NCBI GenBank assembly: GCA_935421135.1
Contig: OW285187.1
Coordinates: forward strand, 33,110,818 to 33,174,817
DNA from: Bugulina stolonifera
Lineage: Eukaryota > Bryozoa > Gymnolaemata > Cheilostomatida > Bugulidae
Direction of reading: 5' to 3'
DNA: 64,000 bases
Numbering within the stretch: the first letter of the stretch is position 1; each line of letters opens with the position of its first letter. Both the position numbers and the translations under genes were made by a program. This document shows, piece by piece, positions 29,501 through 40,379 of the stretch. The notes under the pieces were generated by a model. The model was not told the DNA's origin. It did no database searches and saw only the letters and a list, made by a program, of their open reading frames with translations.

Positions 29501-32500
29501 GTGTACATGTACATGCCTTCTAGATATTATTGTGGGTGTGGTTAATGCATAAACTCCATTATTGAGATGGAGAGATGACTCCACATTTAGTTGAGCCATG
29601 ACAGTGTCATTACGAGCTGAAATGAACAAGTCTTTTGAGGAATGGGAGAAGAAATTGTGCTAATGATCCTTATTAGTGTATTATTTTTATATGATGCTAT
29701 ATTATACTATGTGTATGTTATATTGTATTACATGTATATTATACTCCTGTCTTAAACATAACCTTGAAACTTTTCTAGCTACACCCTGTCAAAATTTGCA
29801 ACGGTAAACATCTACTAACATACCTGTTGTATATTATATCCTTAGCTTATTTTGGAGTTGTCCTTCTTATGGATATGCTGTAAATAAGGTGGACAACTCC
29901 AACTCAGATTCATGAATTAAGTATTATTGCTAATAATAGGAGTTGTTTTATGACATAGATATATGAAGTGGGCCTACTGAAAGATAGATATGTAGCTACA
30001 GTGTATGCTGCTATTCCCCCCACCACGCTCACTGCTTCCGAATCTGTAGAACTCGACTCGCTGGAGTTTGCTAATGAGCAACGTAAGACCTACACTCACG
30101 AAGCTGTCGGAGCAGGTATGGATATACTGTTAACCTTGACCTTTTTCAATGTCCATTTTGAAAGTTAAGTATATAATAGTAGAGATAATAACGCAGTGTG
30201 ATCAAGTGTGGCACAGGTATGTAGACATGTTCATGTCTGCTAACTCTTCTGCCTTCTGATAATTTCTGTCGAAGTTCTTGGAGTTGATGCATATGACGGT
30301 ACAGTATACTGTGTGATATTGTATAATGGTGGTAATGCGTATACATGCATTATGAAGATATATACCTTGTAATCTGTAGTGTATTATACTGTACATATAC
30401 GTTTGTAGGTTTACCAATAACTTTGGAGGCAGAAGATGGTACATCAGAGACACTAACGCTGCTGACGTCTGGTCAGCTACTGGTGTCAGTAGCGTGGGGT
30501 GTTGACTCATATGGCAACCCTCTCATACCTGTAGCTCCTCCCTCTCAGATGAATCAAGGGTAAAACATATTAATGCACCATACACCATACATGTGCATGT
30601 AAATAGTTATTTAAACAATATAGTTATATGAAATTTAATTGTCTAAACATGCACAAGTAACTCTACTCTGTTGTGAACATTATAGAATGGCTAAGGGAAA
30701 AGATGCAGTCACAGAGATTGGTGCGTCGGCCATGATGGATATGGAGAAATTATCAAAGTGGCTGAGCGACAGCAGAATAGACCCTAATGACCCCGCTAAC
30801 AGTGAGCTAGTCTACTTGCTACGGGTATGTTACTCGTATCCATTAATCCATTGGTTGATTGAGAACTGTTCCAGCAATCGTTATTGGTTCTTGTTTTTGT
30901 TGTAAAATGTGGTTGCTGTCTTCTATAAAGTGATCTTCTTTCAAGAGCTAGTATTTTATGCATGTGGAAATGAGAGAGATGTTATGTGGGTAATATGTAA
31001 ATACAATATAGGTTCTGCTACAAGCCTCAACTGTACTGAAGTACTTCTACCATTTCCATAACACACGTTATGTAAATGAATATCTGTAGCCAAAGGGAGG
31101 TGGTGATAGAATATCGGGACCAGAGTACTTTCGCCTAGAACAGCTGCAAGAGGAGTTCAACTTTGCTACAGACGAAGAGTTGAACAATGATAAACGTCTG
31201 CAGGTGTTAGAGCTGAGGGAGAAAGAGGTCCTAGAGTTTAGGAACATGAAGATGGTTCCAGCTAACGCACAGGAACTTCCTCCTGATATTTTCAAAGTAT
31301 GTGAATTTGTGGACTCACTGGAGTACATCATATCATATTGCTATCAAACTTTATTCTTTTCTCATTCTTCTAAAGCCAGGCGTTAAAAGTCTGAGAGGCT
31401 CACGTTCAAAGCACAGTACAGGAGTGTACATTTAAGTTTGTCATTTAGCTGGGGTGGTTTTTTTTTTGTTTAATTATAGACTGTAAAGTAGCAAGTTGGT
31501 AAAACAGTGTTTGATTTAATATGAACCTATGAAATATCTGATAGCAAATATAACCTTCAACTGTGTAGTGTATTTTATCTATGACACACAAGACTAGTAG
31601 CTTAGCCGTGTACCAACATGATGGTGAGGTATGGGCATTAAAGCTGCTGCCCATAATACAGGGTTGTCCTCTCCCAATTAACCCATAATAAAAACTGTAC
31701 AGTGGTTAATGAGTGTAAGAAATGAGGTCACTGTTTGATCAGGAGTACAACAAGAGGCTAGAGGAGGAGGCTAAGGTGAAGGAGACAGCTGGTGACTCTC
31801 ACCGAGCCATAGTTACTCGGTTCATGCAGAGGGTGAGGGAGCAGGTGCTGGAGAGGAAGAGGGCGGCGGCTCACCAGAAGAGTCTACAAGAGATTATTAT
31901 AGAGGACAGTGTTCCAAATATAGCGTAAGTTTTCCAAATACAGTGTAAGTACGCTAAGTACAGTGTAAGTGATGTAAGTATAAGATTAATGTATCATATA
32001 CAGTGGAGTATCAGATGTGATTATGCTTATGTACACAATGGTATGGCAGATATATGGAGCATGCATATGATATTTACTATTCTGTGTAATTTTGTTACAA
32101 TTCTATTATATAATTTTATGTTATAAATTACTTTTAGGGCCATTGTGCTAAACCTGGGTAATGTGCTGGCACCGAGACGACCTCTTAGACCAAGAAGGAA
32201 GGAAAGAAAGACAGTTAGTGGTCAGAACCTGCAGGACAGAGAGGTCAAGGTTATGATAAATATCACCAGAGCTTATAATGTGCCATGTCGAGCAGGTGCT
32301 GACAGACAACCAGCTGATTCTCGTACGACTACTGTAGTCAACGGGTCAGTCATTATACAGGATATACATAGGGTCATGGTGATTGTATAGTAACGCTATG
32401 GTCATAGTAGAGACTGGTTCACACATCTAATAGTATAATCATGGCTGATAACGACGGAGCTGAAGCCTAATGAAGTCATCAGAATACACATTTTCATAGT

Positions 32501-35500
32501 GAAACAGAGGTCTAAAGCTGTTGATGTTCACACACAGTTGTTCATTTATTCTAGAGACCTGAAGGTGAGACCTTTCTTTGAGGTGATGTTCCAGCGGGAG
32601 AAGAAGACAACGTCAGTAGCTGATGGTCCGAATCCCAGCTGGAATGAAGAGTTGAATCTCCCATTCAGGTGAGTTAAGTAACTTGTTAGTGCACTACGAT
32701 CTACATTGATACTATTTTTCTCTATTGGCTTGGAGTCTGTACATCAATATCATTTTAGTTTAGTACATACGACGTACTATATGCATGTATAGATAGGGCT
32801 ATTTATATGCAATGTATTTAATTTATATTAGTAATAACATCTGTTAATGGATATGAAAATATCTTATAGTTTGCATGCACCTGAACTGAGAGGTTATGTT
32901 TGCCTGTTGTCATACCAACATTGCTCTATATTTTTTACTTCTACAGTTTTGATAACCTACAATGGTGGTATGCCGACCCCACCCTCAATTACTGTAAGAA
33001 GTTTCTGGATAAGAAACAAAGGCAATGAAATAATGTGTTGTGTTTGTTACTTTTTTGCTGTTGATGTTCATTGGTTTATTATACTGTTAGTACTACATGA
33101 GTAGTCTATACTCTATATACTCTGTATGATGGTATGGTGTGATGTAGCTCAGTTCTGCAAATAAGCTGCATGTCTGGTTACATCAAATATATCATGATAA
33201 TAATGTGAAGCTGCCAATCCATTGAAAGAGAGGCTGTATTACACTGTATGGTCTACTTTTGTTGCAGAGCTCCAAATAATGACTACTCTTCTACCAACCT
33301 GCAGACGGTAAATGACCTTGTCTATGTTAACCTGTTTGACGAGCATGTAACGGACGTTCTACAAGATGATCGGCAGAGAGGTCGGGAGGTGCACAGACGT
33401 CTTGACAAAAAGTGGCTTGGAGGAATCCAGATACCTTTTGCTACGCTGTACTCTGATGGTGTGGTATGTACGCATGTATTTACTGCTGTTATTCAATGAT
33501 AAGCTGAGATGTGGCTAATACTACATTCCACCGATTATAAAGAGTCATTATGTACTATTCAACAAAACTGTAGCTAGCTGAAACATGGTTATGCTTCTTT
33601 TGAGTACTAATTACACGGTTATGAGATGGCTCAGCTGGCCTCAAATTCATTTGCATAATAGCATTGTTACTGGATTGATAAAAAAATTAATTTTTTTACA
33701 AAAGTGAAATGGAACGGGAGATACTAAAATGAATAAATGTAGACCAAGAGTGATTATTATGAGCTCTGTAGTCGAGACTTTAGTCTAATTATAATGTTGT
33801 AGATTGAGGGTACATTTAGATTAGACTCTCCAGCAGTGCTGCTCGGTTATACCAGAGATAAGGGGAAGAAGAAAACTCCAACTGAAGGCCTATCAGCTAA
33901 CGCTGACAGCACTTACGTCAGCCTCTTTATGACAATTGAACCTTCTCTAGGAATTGCACCCGATATTAAGGAAACGGTTGGTTCAGTAGTGATATATATT
34001 CTTGTGAATTAAGTCATTCATATAAAACATAGAATTCTTGTTGGGTTTTACACTGGTTTGTATTTAGCACTCTCTAACCAGAACTTCTATCAGTAATAGT
34101 AGGTGAGCTTGCCTGCTATTTTCAGGTCTGCAAAGTGGAAATATCTATTTGTTTCTGTATTATTCAAATTTTGTGGTATCTTAGCGTTACACTGTGTACC
34201 AAATAACATATCATGTAAATTCTACCTGTATATAGGCCTTGCATGAATGTTCCGTACTAACACACTGACGGTATGTTGTAGGCTGCAGATTCATTGGTAG
34301 GCGTGTTTACAAAGTACATGTATATGTAGATGTAATGAACCGAGTTTCTTACAGCAATATATATTATTTGCTTTAACATATTTCTATAGCTGCTCAATGT
34401 CGCATACATTGTTTAACTGGCTTTGCTAAATTGCAGTTATTTTGTCTTAGACTCTGTATGTATAACTATGCCTGTCCACTAGATGGCAGTGTAGTACATT
34501 ATGATGCCCGTACAGGGAATATCATTTTCTGGGCTACAAAATAATCATTAGTAATTACTGTTTGCACCTCACAACTTTCTCATCATCGCACCTAAATAAG
34601 TTTTGTAAGTGGCCCCTTCGTCTGTGTTTCTGTGACCCCATTAAAATTTTGTTACGATTTGTTAAATTTCAAATTCTGAGTTTCTGCTAATCATAGTTGT
34701 AGTCTTTATATATACAGTATTTTGAGCAGCAACGGATCTTTTGCGAAAATTTGTTAATTTATCATTCTGTAGCATATAATGGACAAATCAAACCTTTTAC
34801 ATGTATATACTTGTACTTGTAGTTTCGTACAAGTGTCAGATACAATGTCTTACATCTCATGTAGTTTGAGAGTAACGAATCAGAGGAACTGTTGGATGCA
34901 GCAGGCAAGTACATGGAACAGCTAGAGAAATCCCACCCTACTAGAACATATACTACAGCAGCTATAGATATCAATGGAAAGACTGTGTTTGTAACCAAAT
35001 ACTTCAAACCGTTAGCTCCACCCCCATCTGTTCTGGAGCTCGCTACAGATGTAAAAACACAGATGGTAGGTAAAACTATTGTTATTAGCCTAATATGGTG
35101 CTTGTATTCGTCTGCCAAGAATATGTAGGATGGCGATTATATAAACAACACAGACTGAAGTAAAATTAGTATGCTAGCAGACAACCTCTCTATTGGGGCA
35201 GATGATCCTTTCTCTTTATTTCTAAACTAGTAGACTTCTACAATGTTATGATGCCAATGATAATATGTTGTGGATATTGCAGGAGAACGTAGCTCGATAT
35301 GTCTCTCTCATACCCTACATCTCTGATTCAGTGACATTCCCTGGCATGTGTGACATATGGAGCACATGTGATGTGAGTATAGCCCTCTGTGTCTGTAAAG
35401 AAATTTGTATTGTAGAATTTAGTATGGCCCTAATGTCAGTTCTAGATTTTACACGCCAAGTAATATAAAACTGCCTCTGTTATGTAGTTGTAGGTTATGG

Positions 35501-38014
35501 TGGTTACAGCAGCTGCTATCATATTATGTTAACACTATTGTTTGTTCGTACTTACAGCAATTCCTTCAGATGTTAACTGGTGATGAGGAAGAACATGCTG
35601 TCCTTCTGACTAACTACTTCCTCCACCTCCAACAAGATGCCTACTTGTGTGTAGGTGAGCATGAGAACCAACAGTTCCGACTTTTCATATAATTTTTATG
35701 CTTGAAAACCAGGCTAAATAAAAGATGAAAATCCTTTGTTTTCCGTAATCGACTTATATTTGACGAATCTTTATTTGTGAAATTATTAGTAATGTAAAAT
35801 CTATGAAGAGGAACTATTTGCTAGCAGTTGTAGGTCTCATTATTATATACCGTGTCCTGATTACACTGTTTGTTAATTACTCTTCACTCATTGCACTAAT
35901 ATTGCATACAACTTGCATTATACCAGGTACTGCCATCCCAGAAGGCATAACTGCATACACATTGGTCAAGGATGGCAATGATATCTGGATATGGAATGCT
36001 ATGAAAGGGGAGAGATACAAGTCCACTGATATTTTCTCTCCTCTACTCACAATTGGCTGTCTCATCAATGATAAGAACGTGAGCAACTGAAAATACAAAA
36101 ATTTAGCTATAATGTATATTATGTCATTATATGTAGAATATTCTCTGTTCATATAATAGTGGTGAGCCTCATCTCTTCCAGGGTTCTGATGACCAGAATC
36201 TAACAGAGAATAGAATTCCAGAGTTTTTCAACCAGAGGATTTTATTTGATTCATTTATTTTAGATATGGGGTAACATTCAACGGTTTGACAAGCCTAGTC
36301 GTATGACCTTTGACATTAACAATGCCAAGGCCTGGAAGCCTTTCTTCACAACAGCATTCCCTAACCCTGGACTCCCAACAGTGCAGGTAGCTACTCTGCA
36401 TAAAGCACATTTACCTACGGTTAATTTCAATTCATTTTGAAGAAAACTAACATAGACTCTGTAGTTATCATACAAGTTTTCCCAACCACACATTGCAACG
36501 CGCCACTTGGCATCAGCTCATTTTGAATTCTGGTCTTCTTTGAAAAAGAGTATATTCTTGCTTGTTTCAAACATAATCATTGGTTGGTAAGACAGCCAGT
36601 CGAAAATTATTTCTATTCTATTTACTCGATGTCACACATTATATAGAAAACACTATCATAGAACTAATTCTACAACATTCCGTATGCGATATTTTTGTTG
36701 CAAGGAATTTAGTTATTATGTTATGTAACTATGTAATTATTACCTGTCATTTTGTAGCCTGAGAATTTGATATATTTTGAAACCGACAAGGAATTCGTTC
36801 GTGACCTACAAGAGCGTATTGAGCAGTATTTGAAAGACAAATTTGAAAAGAGTTGGCGACCCAGAGATGTCACTCGCTGGAACAGAAACAACATGCAAAT
36901 ATTCCGCCATCTGCTTACAGGGTAGGTACTTGCCCCTATTATGGTCTAGACTCGAGTAGTTGAAAAATCTACTTCACCATAAACATTATATTATTTCTGC
37001 AATCCTGCGTTTGATACCACCGTTTCAATCCATGCATTTCCTTTACAATACTGAATGCAGATTAAAAGAAAGCTTATCAAATTTATCAGTCATATTTAGA
37101 GTTGTGCCCTCTTTGGAAACTTCAATTCAAAATGTATTATTGCACTAATATTCATATATATAATATGTGCCTCTTTATACTATTTCTACAGATTGGAAGC
37201 TACCAAAGGTAAAGAAGCCAACCACCAGCACGGCAGAGAGTTGGAAAATGTCACCAGTAATTATAAAGTATGTATTTGTACATGTGCCATCAGTAAATTG
37301 TCAAGGTGCTTTCTATAATGATATATATATATAATTATATTGTTAGCAGTTATTCTAAAGAAGAGGAAGCAACTCCAAGTAGATGGCATACCCTAGAATA
37401 TTGTAGGAGTTGTTTACTTCACTGGTGTAGGAGTTCTTTTGTACAGTTTGGACAGGCAATTTTGTATTGACTGTCCTGAAGAACAGTCTTATGCTACATT
37501 CACATTGCCGTTTATACCAACTACTAGCCACAATGTGGTTAACTTTACTATCATACTTGCCAAGTAACCTGGGTAAAAAATCTGGACACATGCGCGGACC
37601 AGAGGGGGGACGGATGACATGGCCGCAGGCCATGTCAGCCTGCATAGTGGGCTGCAAGAAAGGGTGCGGGAGGGGCAGAGGAGCACCCTCCCGCATTCAA
37701 AATATTTTTTGTGAGCCACTAAAATGACAGTAGTTAGGACAATTTCACTGGTATTTGTATGCTGCTCTAGTGGTAAAAAAAATATGTTCATATTACGTGC
37801 ATAGTGGAATGGTTTTAAAATGGTGGGAAGAATTAGCATAGGAATGAAATTGCAAAGAGTGCTTCAGGTTGGATTATCTAAAGAAGACCTATAAAACTTG
37901 CTACAACATAAAAATTTATTAGAAACCAAATTTTTGTTTCATTTCATTAAATTATAAACATATAAATAGCTTTATTTATGAAAACACTGAATTATAATAA
38001 TAATAATAAAAATG

Positions 38015-38045
<31 letters not shown>

Positions 38046-39956
38046 CAAGGTCGCACAATTAGTGCATTGGAATCTGTGCAGGAGATATGAACTTCCGCAT
38101 GCTAAGAACTGGTATGAACATAATACAGAAAAAGTGACAGAGAATGACAAAGTAAAGATTTTGTGGGACTTCAACATTCAGACTGATCACGTGATACAAG
38201 CCCGCAGACCGGACATCGTTGTGAAAGACAAGGATATGGACCACACGTGGATTATTGACATCGCAGTGTCTGGGGATGCTAGAGTAGAAGAGAAGGGAAA
38301 AGAAAATGTTGAGAAATATCAAGATTTGGCGAGAGAGTTACAGAGACTTTGGGAAACATCTGTAAATGTGATCCCTGTTGTCGTAGGAGCACTTGGAGCA
38401 GTGGTGAAGTTAGAAGAATATCTGGGGATGATTGATATACAGCGGAAGGAAGTAGACAGGATTCAATTTTCTGCTCTACTAGGAATGGCAACTATACTGA
38501 GGAAAGTGTTGGATGTCTCAGGTTAGGGGTTCTAACCAGACACTAATTCACACCAGCTGCAGAGCTGAGGAAATCAACATGAATAATAATAATAATAATA
38601 ATTCAGTATTTTCATAAGTTAAGTTTATAATTATTATTATAATAATTATAAACTTAACTTAACATTATGATTATAGTTTTTAATATAATAATTATTTTAT
38701 ATTAAAAACTATAATCATAATGTAAGCCTGTCTTTTGAACTTCAGAATCATTGAGAATAAACAAATCTTCTAAGCTTTTAGATGACGTGAAAGCTTTCAG
38801 ACAACAGCTTTGATATGCTTCTAGGTCAGGGTGTCCCTGGCTATGTCATTGGTACCACCATCAGTAATACTAGAGGGTGCAGAAGGCATAATTATAATAT
38901 TTATATTAAAAACCCAATTCACTTTTAGAAATAAAATAAATAAATTTGACCCATTGATTTTAAATTTGAAAATGGCCGAGTCTTTTGCTTGTCTGTACTG
39001 TGAGAATTGTTTGGCTTAACAGCTAAATTAACATCCAATAGACAAATAATGGAAACATTATTTGTACAAGCAAATAAGAATAATTATAATATCAATGAGT
39101 GAATTTTCATTTGCGCGGTGGTTGTCATTGACATTAGAGCGTTTATATAAGATAGCTAACCACTGTTGGGGAGGCTTTAGTACACTGCCAATATAGCTCA
39201 GGAATTAGTCAGAGTTTGGGCTATCACTTGTGGCAATTGGCATAGACACGAACTACTTTAAAAATAAACAGTGTGTAGCATATTATATTTAGCGAAATTC
39301 CCCAGGATTTGTGACGCTCAACCCTTTTTCAGTCAATGTTTTGGAAAATCCAAAAGAAATAATAAATAAATTTTTTGGAGCAGCAATTTCCTAATTCCCG
39401 GGGTATAAATCAGGACATTGGGACAGTGTAGGGACAATTTTCAAATCCCGGGGGTGTCCCGAGAAACCCGGGACATTTGGCAAGTATGTTTACTATACTA
39501 TAGCTGGAGCGTGTTAGTTAGCGGCGGGTTTAAAGTTCAGCATGTTGAACTCGTTGACCCCTACGCTCACTGGAGCATGTCACTAATGTAGTTGTGTTTA
39601 GCGTTGGCTGCTCACTGCTAGTAGTTGATATAAACGGCAATGCTAATGTAGCATAATTCTGTTTTAGTCTCTTTGTATGGCAAAGACTATACCTTTATAG
39701 GGCATAATATACTGAAGTGGTTGAACCATACAGAAACATTGTCAATAACATGAATATTTTGTAGTTGTCTGGATTTACACTGAATATGCCTTACACGGAC
39801 CAGGAGTCCATAGCCAACAGTGTATATGCCACAGGTGTATGGGAGAATGATAGCCCTGGAGTTGAGTTTGCCCTGGCGGTACATGTACACCCTTACCCTA
39901 ACTCAGTATATAGTGTGTGGATCTATGTAGCCTCACTGGAGAGGCTGCGGTATTAA
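8598..39956 (+). CDS. CC2D2A: CC2D2A, ciliary transition-zone coiled-coil and C2 protein (37 coding exons)
   Basis: Exons: 8598-8611, 8838-8940, 11686-11736, 12025-12099, 12714-12936, 13775-13851, 14588-14791, 14877-15068, 15371-15425, 16359-16472, 17407-17549, 17674-17796, 19968-20177, 21656-21712, 22559-22638, 25284-25424, 26456-26612, 27691-27968, 29116-29208, 29394-29478, 29959-30115, 30409-30559, 30686-30824, 31090-31296, 31743-31924, 32138-32344, 32555-32668, 33268-33463, 33803-33976, 34865-35065, 35283-35372, 35558-35654, 35927-36078, 36264-36386, 36758-36921, 37192-37267, 39765-39956. All phases join: 5097 nt, 1698 residues (human protein about 1620). Landmarks are [15 protein letters not shown], a coiled coil (about 550-765), an N-terminal C2-like domain (about 770-925), LRPRRKERK before the second C2 domain with NPSWNEEL (about 1105-1275), a C-terminal transglutaminase-like region with [10 protein letters not shown] (about 1335-1635), and [11 protein letters not shown] at the end. 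The family is a scaffold of the tectonic/MKS complex at the ciliary base. Ortholog identity is secure. The least certain parts are the 14-nt first exon and the start of exon 31743, which has a weak pyrimidine tract. Confidence 0.96.
8941..11685 (+). other. CC2D2A intron 2, no feature seen
   Basis: A 2.7-kb intron between the second and third coding exons (donor GTATGA, acceptor TTGTAG). It holds short AT-rich runs and a TATACATGTATA palindrome near 9615. I see no nested gene or transposon ends. Confidence 0.55.
12476..12625. repeat. TATGTGTA-rich degenerate microsatellite
   Basis: An irregular array of GTATATGTGTAT/GTATGTGTA-like units lies in the CC2D2A intron before the exon at 12714. The units vary in length and are not in phase, as expected of a slipped TG/TA microsatellite. 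No coding potential. Confidence 0.65.
17797..19967 (+). other. CC2D2A intron 12, no gene seen
   Basis: A 2.2-kb intron. It includes a stacked CGTAC/GTACG palindromic stretch near 18545-18600 made of TACGTAC and TACAGTA units. I see no transposon ends and no exon with compatible phases. The flanking exons join in phase 0. Confidence 0.55.
21117..21485. repeat. 32-bp minisatellite in CC2D2A intron 13
   Basis: About eleven degenerate units of 31-33 bp. Each carries a GCAGGTTCTCTCTTG-like core followed by a CATGTGACACATA-like half. Core starts fall near 21117, 21149, 21181, 21212, 21245, 21276, 21309, 21342, 21373, 21405 and 21437. The array ends about 170 bp before the acceptor of the exon at 21656. 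Open frames across it are fortuitous. Confidence 0.85.
22639..25283 (+). other. CC2D2A intron 15, no gene seen
   Basis: A 2.6-kb intron joining phase-2 exons. It contains an ACATGTACATGTACA palindromic run near 22730. A short minus-strand open frame at 22887-23111 matches no family I know and lacks supporting splice context. No transposon boundaries were recognised. Confidence 0.5.
28913..29030. repeat. Composite inverted repeat in a CC2D2A intron
   Basis: Two inverted repeats lie next to each other. The first has 31-bp arms with no loop (28913-28943 and 28944-28974) matching at 27 of 31 positions. The second has perfect 12-bp arms CAGTCAGAGACT/AGTCTCTGACTG (28984-28995 and 29019-29030). The inner arm sequence TGGTGAAGTGG resembles a tRNA A box, and GTTCAAACC at 28974-28982 resembles a B box, but the spacing is far too short for a tRNA. 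It is probably a foldback mobile-element relic. Confidence 0.6.
29852..29902. repeat. Foldback with perfect 12-bp arms
   Basis: TTGGAGTTGTCC (29852-29863) and GGACAACTCCAA (29891-29902) are exact reverse complements around a 27-nt loop. They lie in the CC2D2A intron just before the exon at 29959. The arm core ACAACTCC also occurs at several other intron and spacer sites in this window, which hints at a dispersed short element. Confidence 0.6.
31925..31979 (+). repeat. 20-bp tandem repeat of a 5' splice donor
   Basis: GTAAGT occurs at 31925, 31945 and 31965, exactly 20 bp apart, with a fourth copy at 31974. The units share CAGT|GTAAGT contexts. The first is the donor of the CC2D2A exon 31743-31924. 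The array therefore offers several consensus donors in tandem. The reading frame and match to the next exon (phase 2, acceptor at 32138) favour the first. Confidence 0.75.
32138..33463 (+). other. CC2D2A: C2-domain exons of CC2D2A
   Basis: Three exons (32138-32344, 32555-32668, 33268-33463) encode the canonical C2 domain, about residues 1104-1276. Visible hallmarks are the LRPRRK basic lead-in, VNI-like strand [22 protein letters not shown], the [14 protein letters not shown] turn, and LVYVNLFDE before a DDRQRG acidic/basic turn. C2 domains of this family are thought to dock on membranes or partners at the ciliary transition zone. The insert between strands in the human protein is shorter here. 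Confidence 0.85.
37978..38526 (+). pseudogene. Restriction-like endonuclease domain of a 5'-truncated non-LTR retrotransposon
   Basis: A 182-codon open frame starts inside an AAT microsatellite, which encodes the Asn run, and continues into a real domain. HWNLC and WYEHN are followed by [19 protein letters not shown] (Pro-Asp near residues 78-79), IIDIAVSGD (Asp near 94) and [14 protein letters not shown]. This is the PD-(D/E)xK endonuclease found at the C terminus of R2-type non-LTR elements; the same domain is widespread in cnidarian and other invertebrate genomes. The reverse transcriptase is absent, so this is a dead 5'-truncated copy. It lies inside the hAT-like element and ends shortly before a second AAT run near 38580-38601, which I take as its 3' tail. 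The exact clade is not determined. Confidence 0.75.
38615..38661. repeat. Perfect hairpin A (22-bp arms)
   Basis: Arms 38615-38636 and 38640-38661 are exact reverse complements with a 3-nt loop. Core TTAAGTTTATAATTATT. Pure A/T except two G/C pairs per arm. It abuts hairpin B with no gap and sits just after the AAT tail of the retrotransposon fragment. Confidence 0.85.
38662..38723. repeat. Perfect hairpin B (27-bp arms)
   Basis: Arms 38662-38688 and 38697-38723 are exact reverse complements with an 8-nt loop. Each arm begins ACATTATGATTATAG. No mismatches over 27 bp suggests recent formation or a young palindromic element, because AT-rich intronic DNA normally decays quickly. Confidence 0.85.
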
Positions 39957-40055
39957 TCAGTCTCTCAGTCCATATAGCTTGTTTGTCAGAGAGTGAGGTT
40001 GTGCCATAGCTGTGCTCTCAATATCTTCATCATAGCCTAGTAGTACAACTGTTTA

Positions 40056-40319
40056 CAGCTTACACAATCATAGATTTTTTATATACACCAGATATATTGG
40101 ATATATACACTTGTATGTTGGATATATTGTCCTCTGAACGCTGGAAATTTAGACAGTACACATGGATATTAATTAGAAACATATAAATTTAATTCACAGC
40201 TTACACAAACAGTGATTTTAATTTGCTACACCAGAATTATATTTGGAGGTATTGTCCTCTGAATGCTGGAAATTTAGACAGTACACCTGGATATTAAATA
40301 GAATCATAAACTTAATCTA
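40056..40319 (+). promoter_or_regulatory. Two tandem 5' monomers of the LINE (candidate internal promoter)
   Basis: Two related units lie head to tail: 40056-40196 (141 bp) and 40197-40319 (123 bp). Each starts CAGCTTACACAA. Each holds TATTGTCCTCTGAA(C/T)GCTGGAA, then AATTTAGACAGTACAC and GGATATTAA. A third partial start, CAACTT, follows at 40320. Tandem 5' monomers act as promoters in several LINE families, including rodent L1. Function here is inferred from position just upstream of ORF1. Confidence 0.6.
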
Positions 40320-40379
40320 CAACTTCGCCAGTACGACAGCCATCAGCCATCAACGTTACTACTATTACTGAGCTCATAC

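Larger units (their letters stand above)
37552..39488. mobile_element. hAT-like DNA transposon, non-autonomous, with 8-bp target duplication
   Basis: The left end begins CATACTTGCCAA (37552) and the right end is its exact reverse complement ending at 39488. Beyond 12 bp the termini stay similar, with CCTGGG/CCCGGG and GGACAC blocks. The element is flanked by a perfect 8-bp direct repeat, TTTACTAT, at 37544-37551 and 39489-39496. Eight-bp duplications and ends starting CA are typical of the hAT superfamily. No hAT transposase frame remains. The interior carries a GC-rich block with the palindrome GACATGGCC/GGCCATGTC near 37616, a retrotransposon fragment and two hairpins. The superfamily assignment is an inference from the ends and duplication length. 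Confidence 0.8.
37268..39764 (+). other. CC2D2A last intron, host of nested transposons
   Basis: A 2.5-kb intron between coding exons 36 and 37, joining in phase 0. About 1.9 kb of it is one hAT-like element (37552-39488). Only about 280 bp on each side is ordinary intron, so the native intron was probably about 0.55 kb before insertion. Confidence 0.75.

Noticed and set aside
37355..37839. Overlapping open frames on both strands in a GC-richer block
   Set aside because: They arise from the GC-rich terminal part of the hAT-like element and match no protein.
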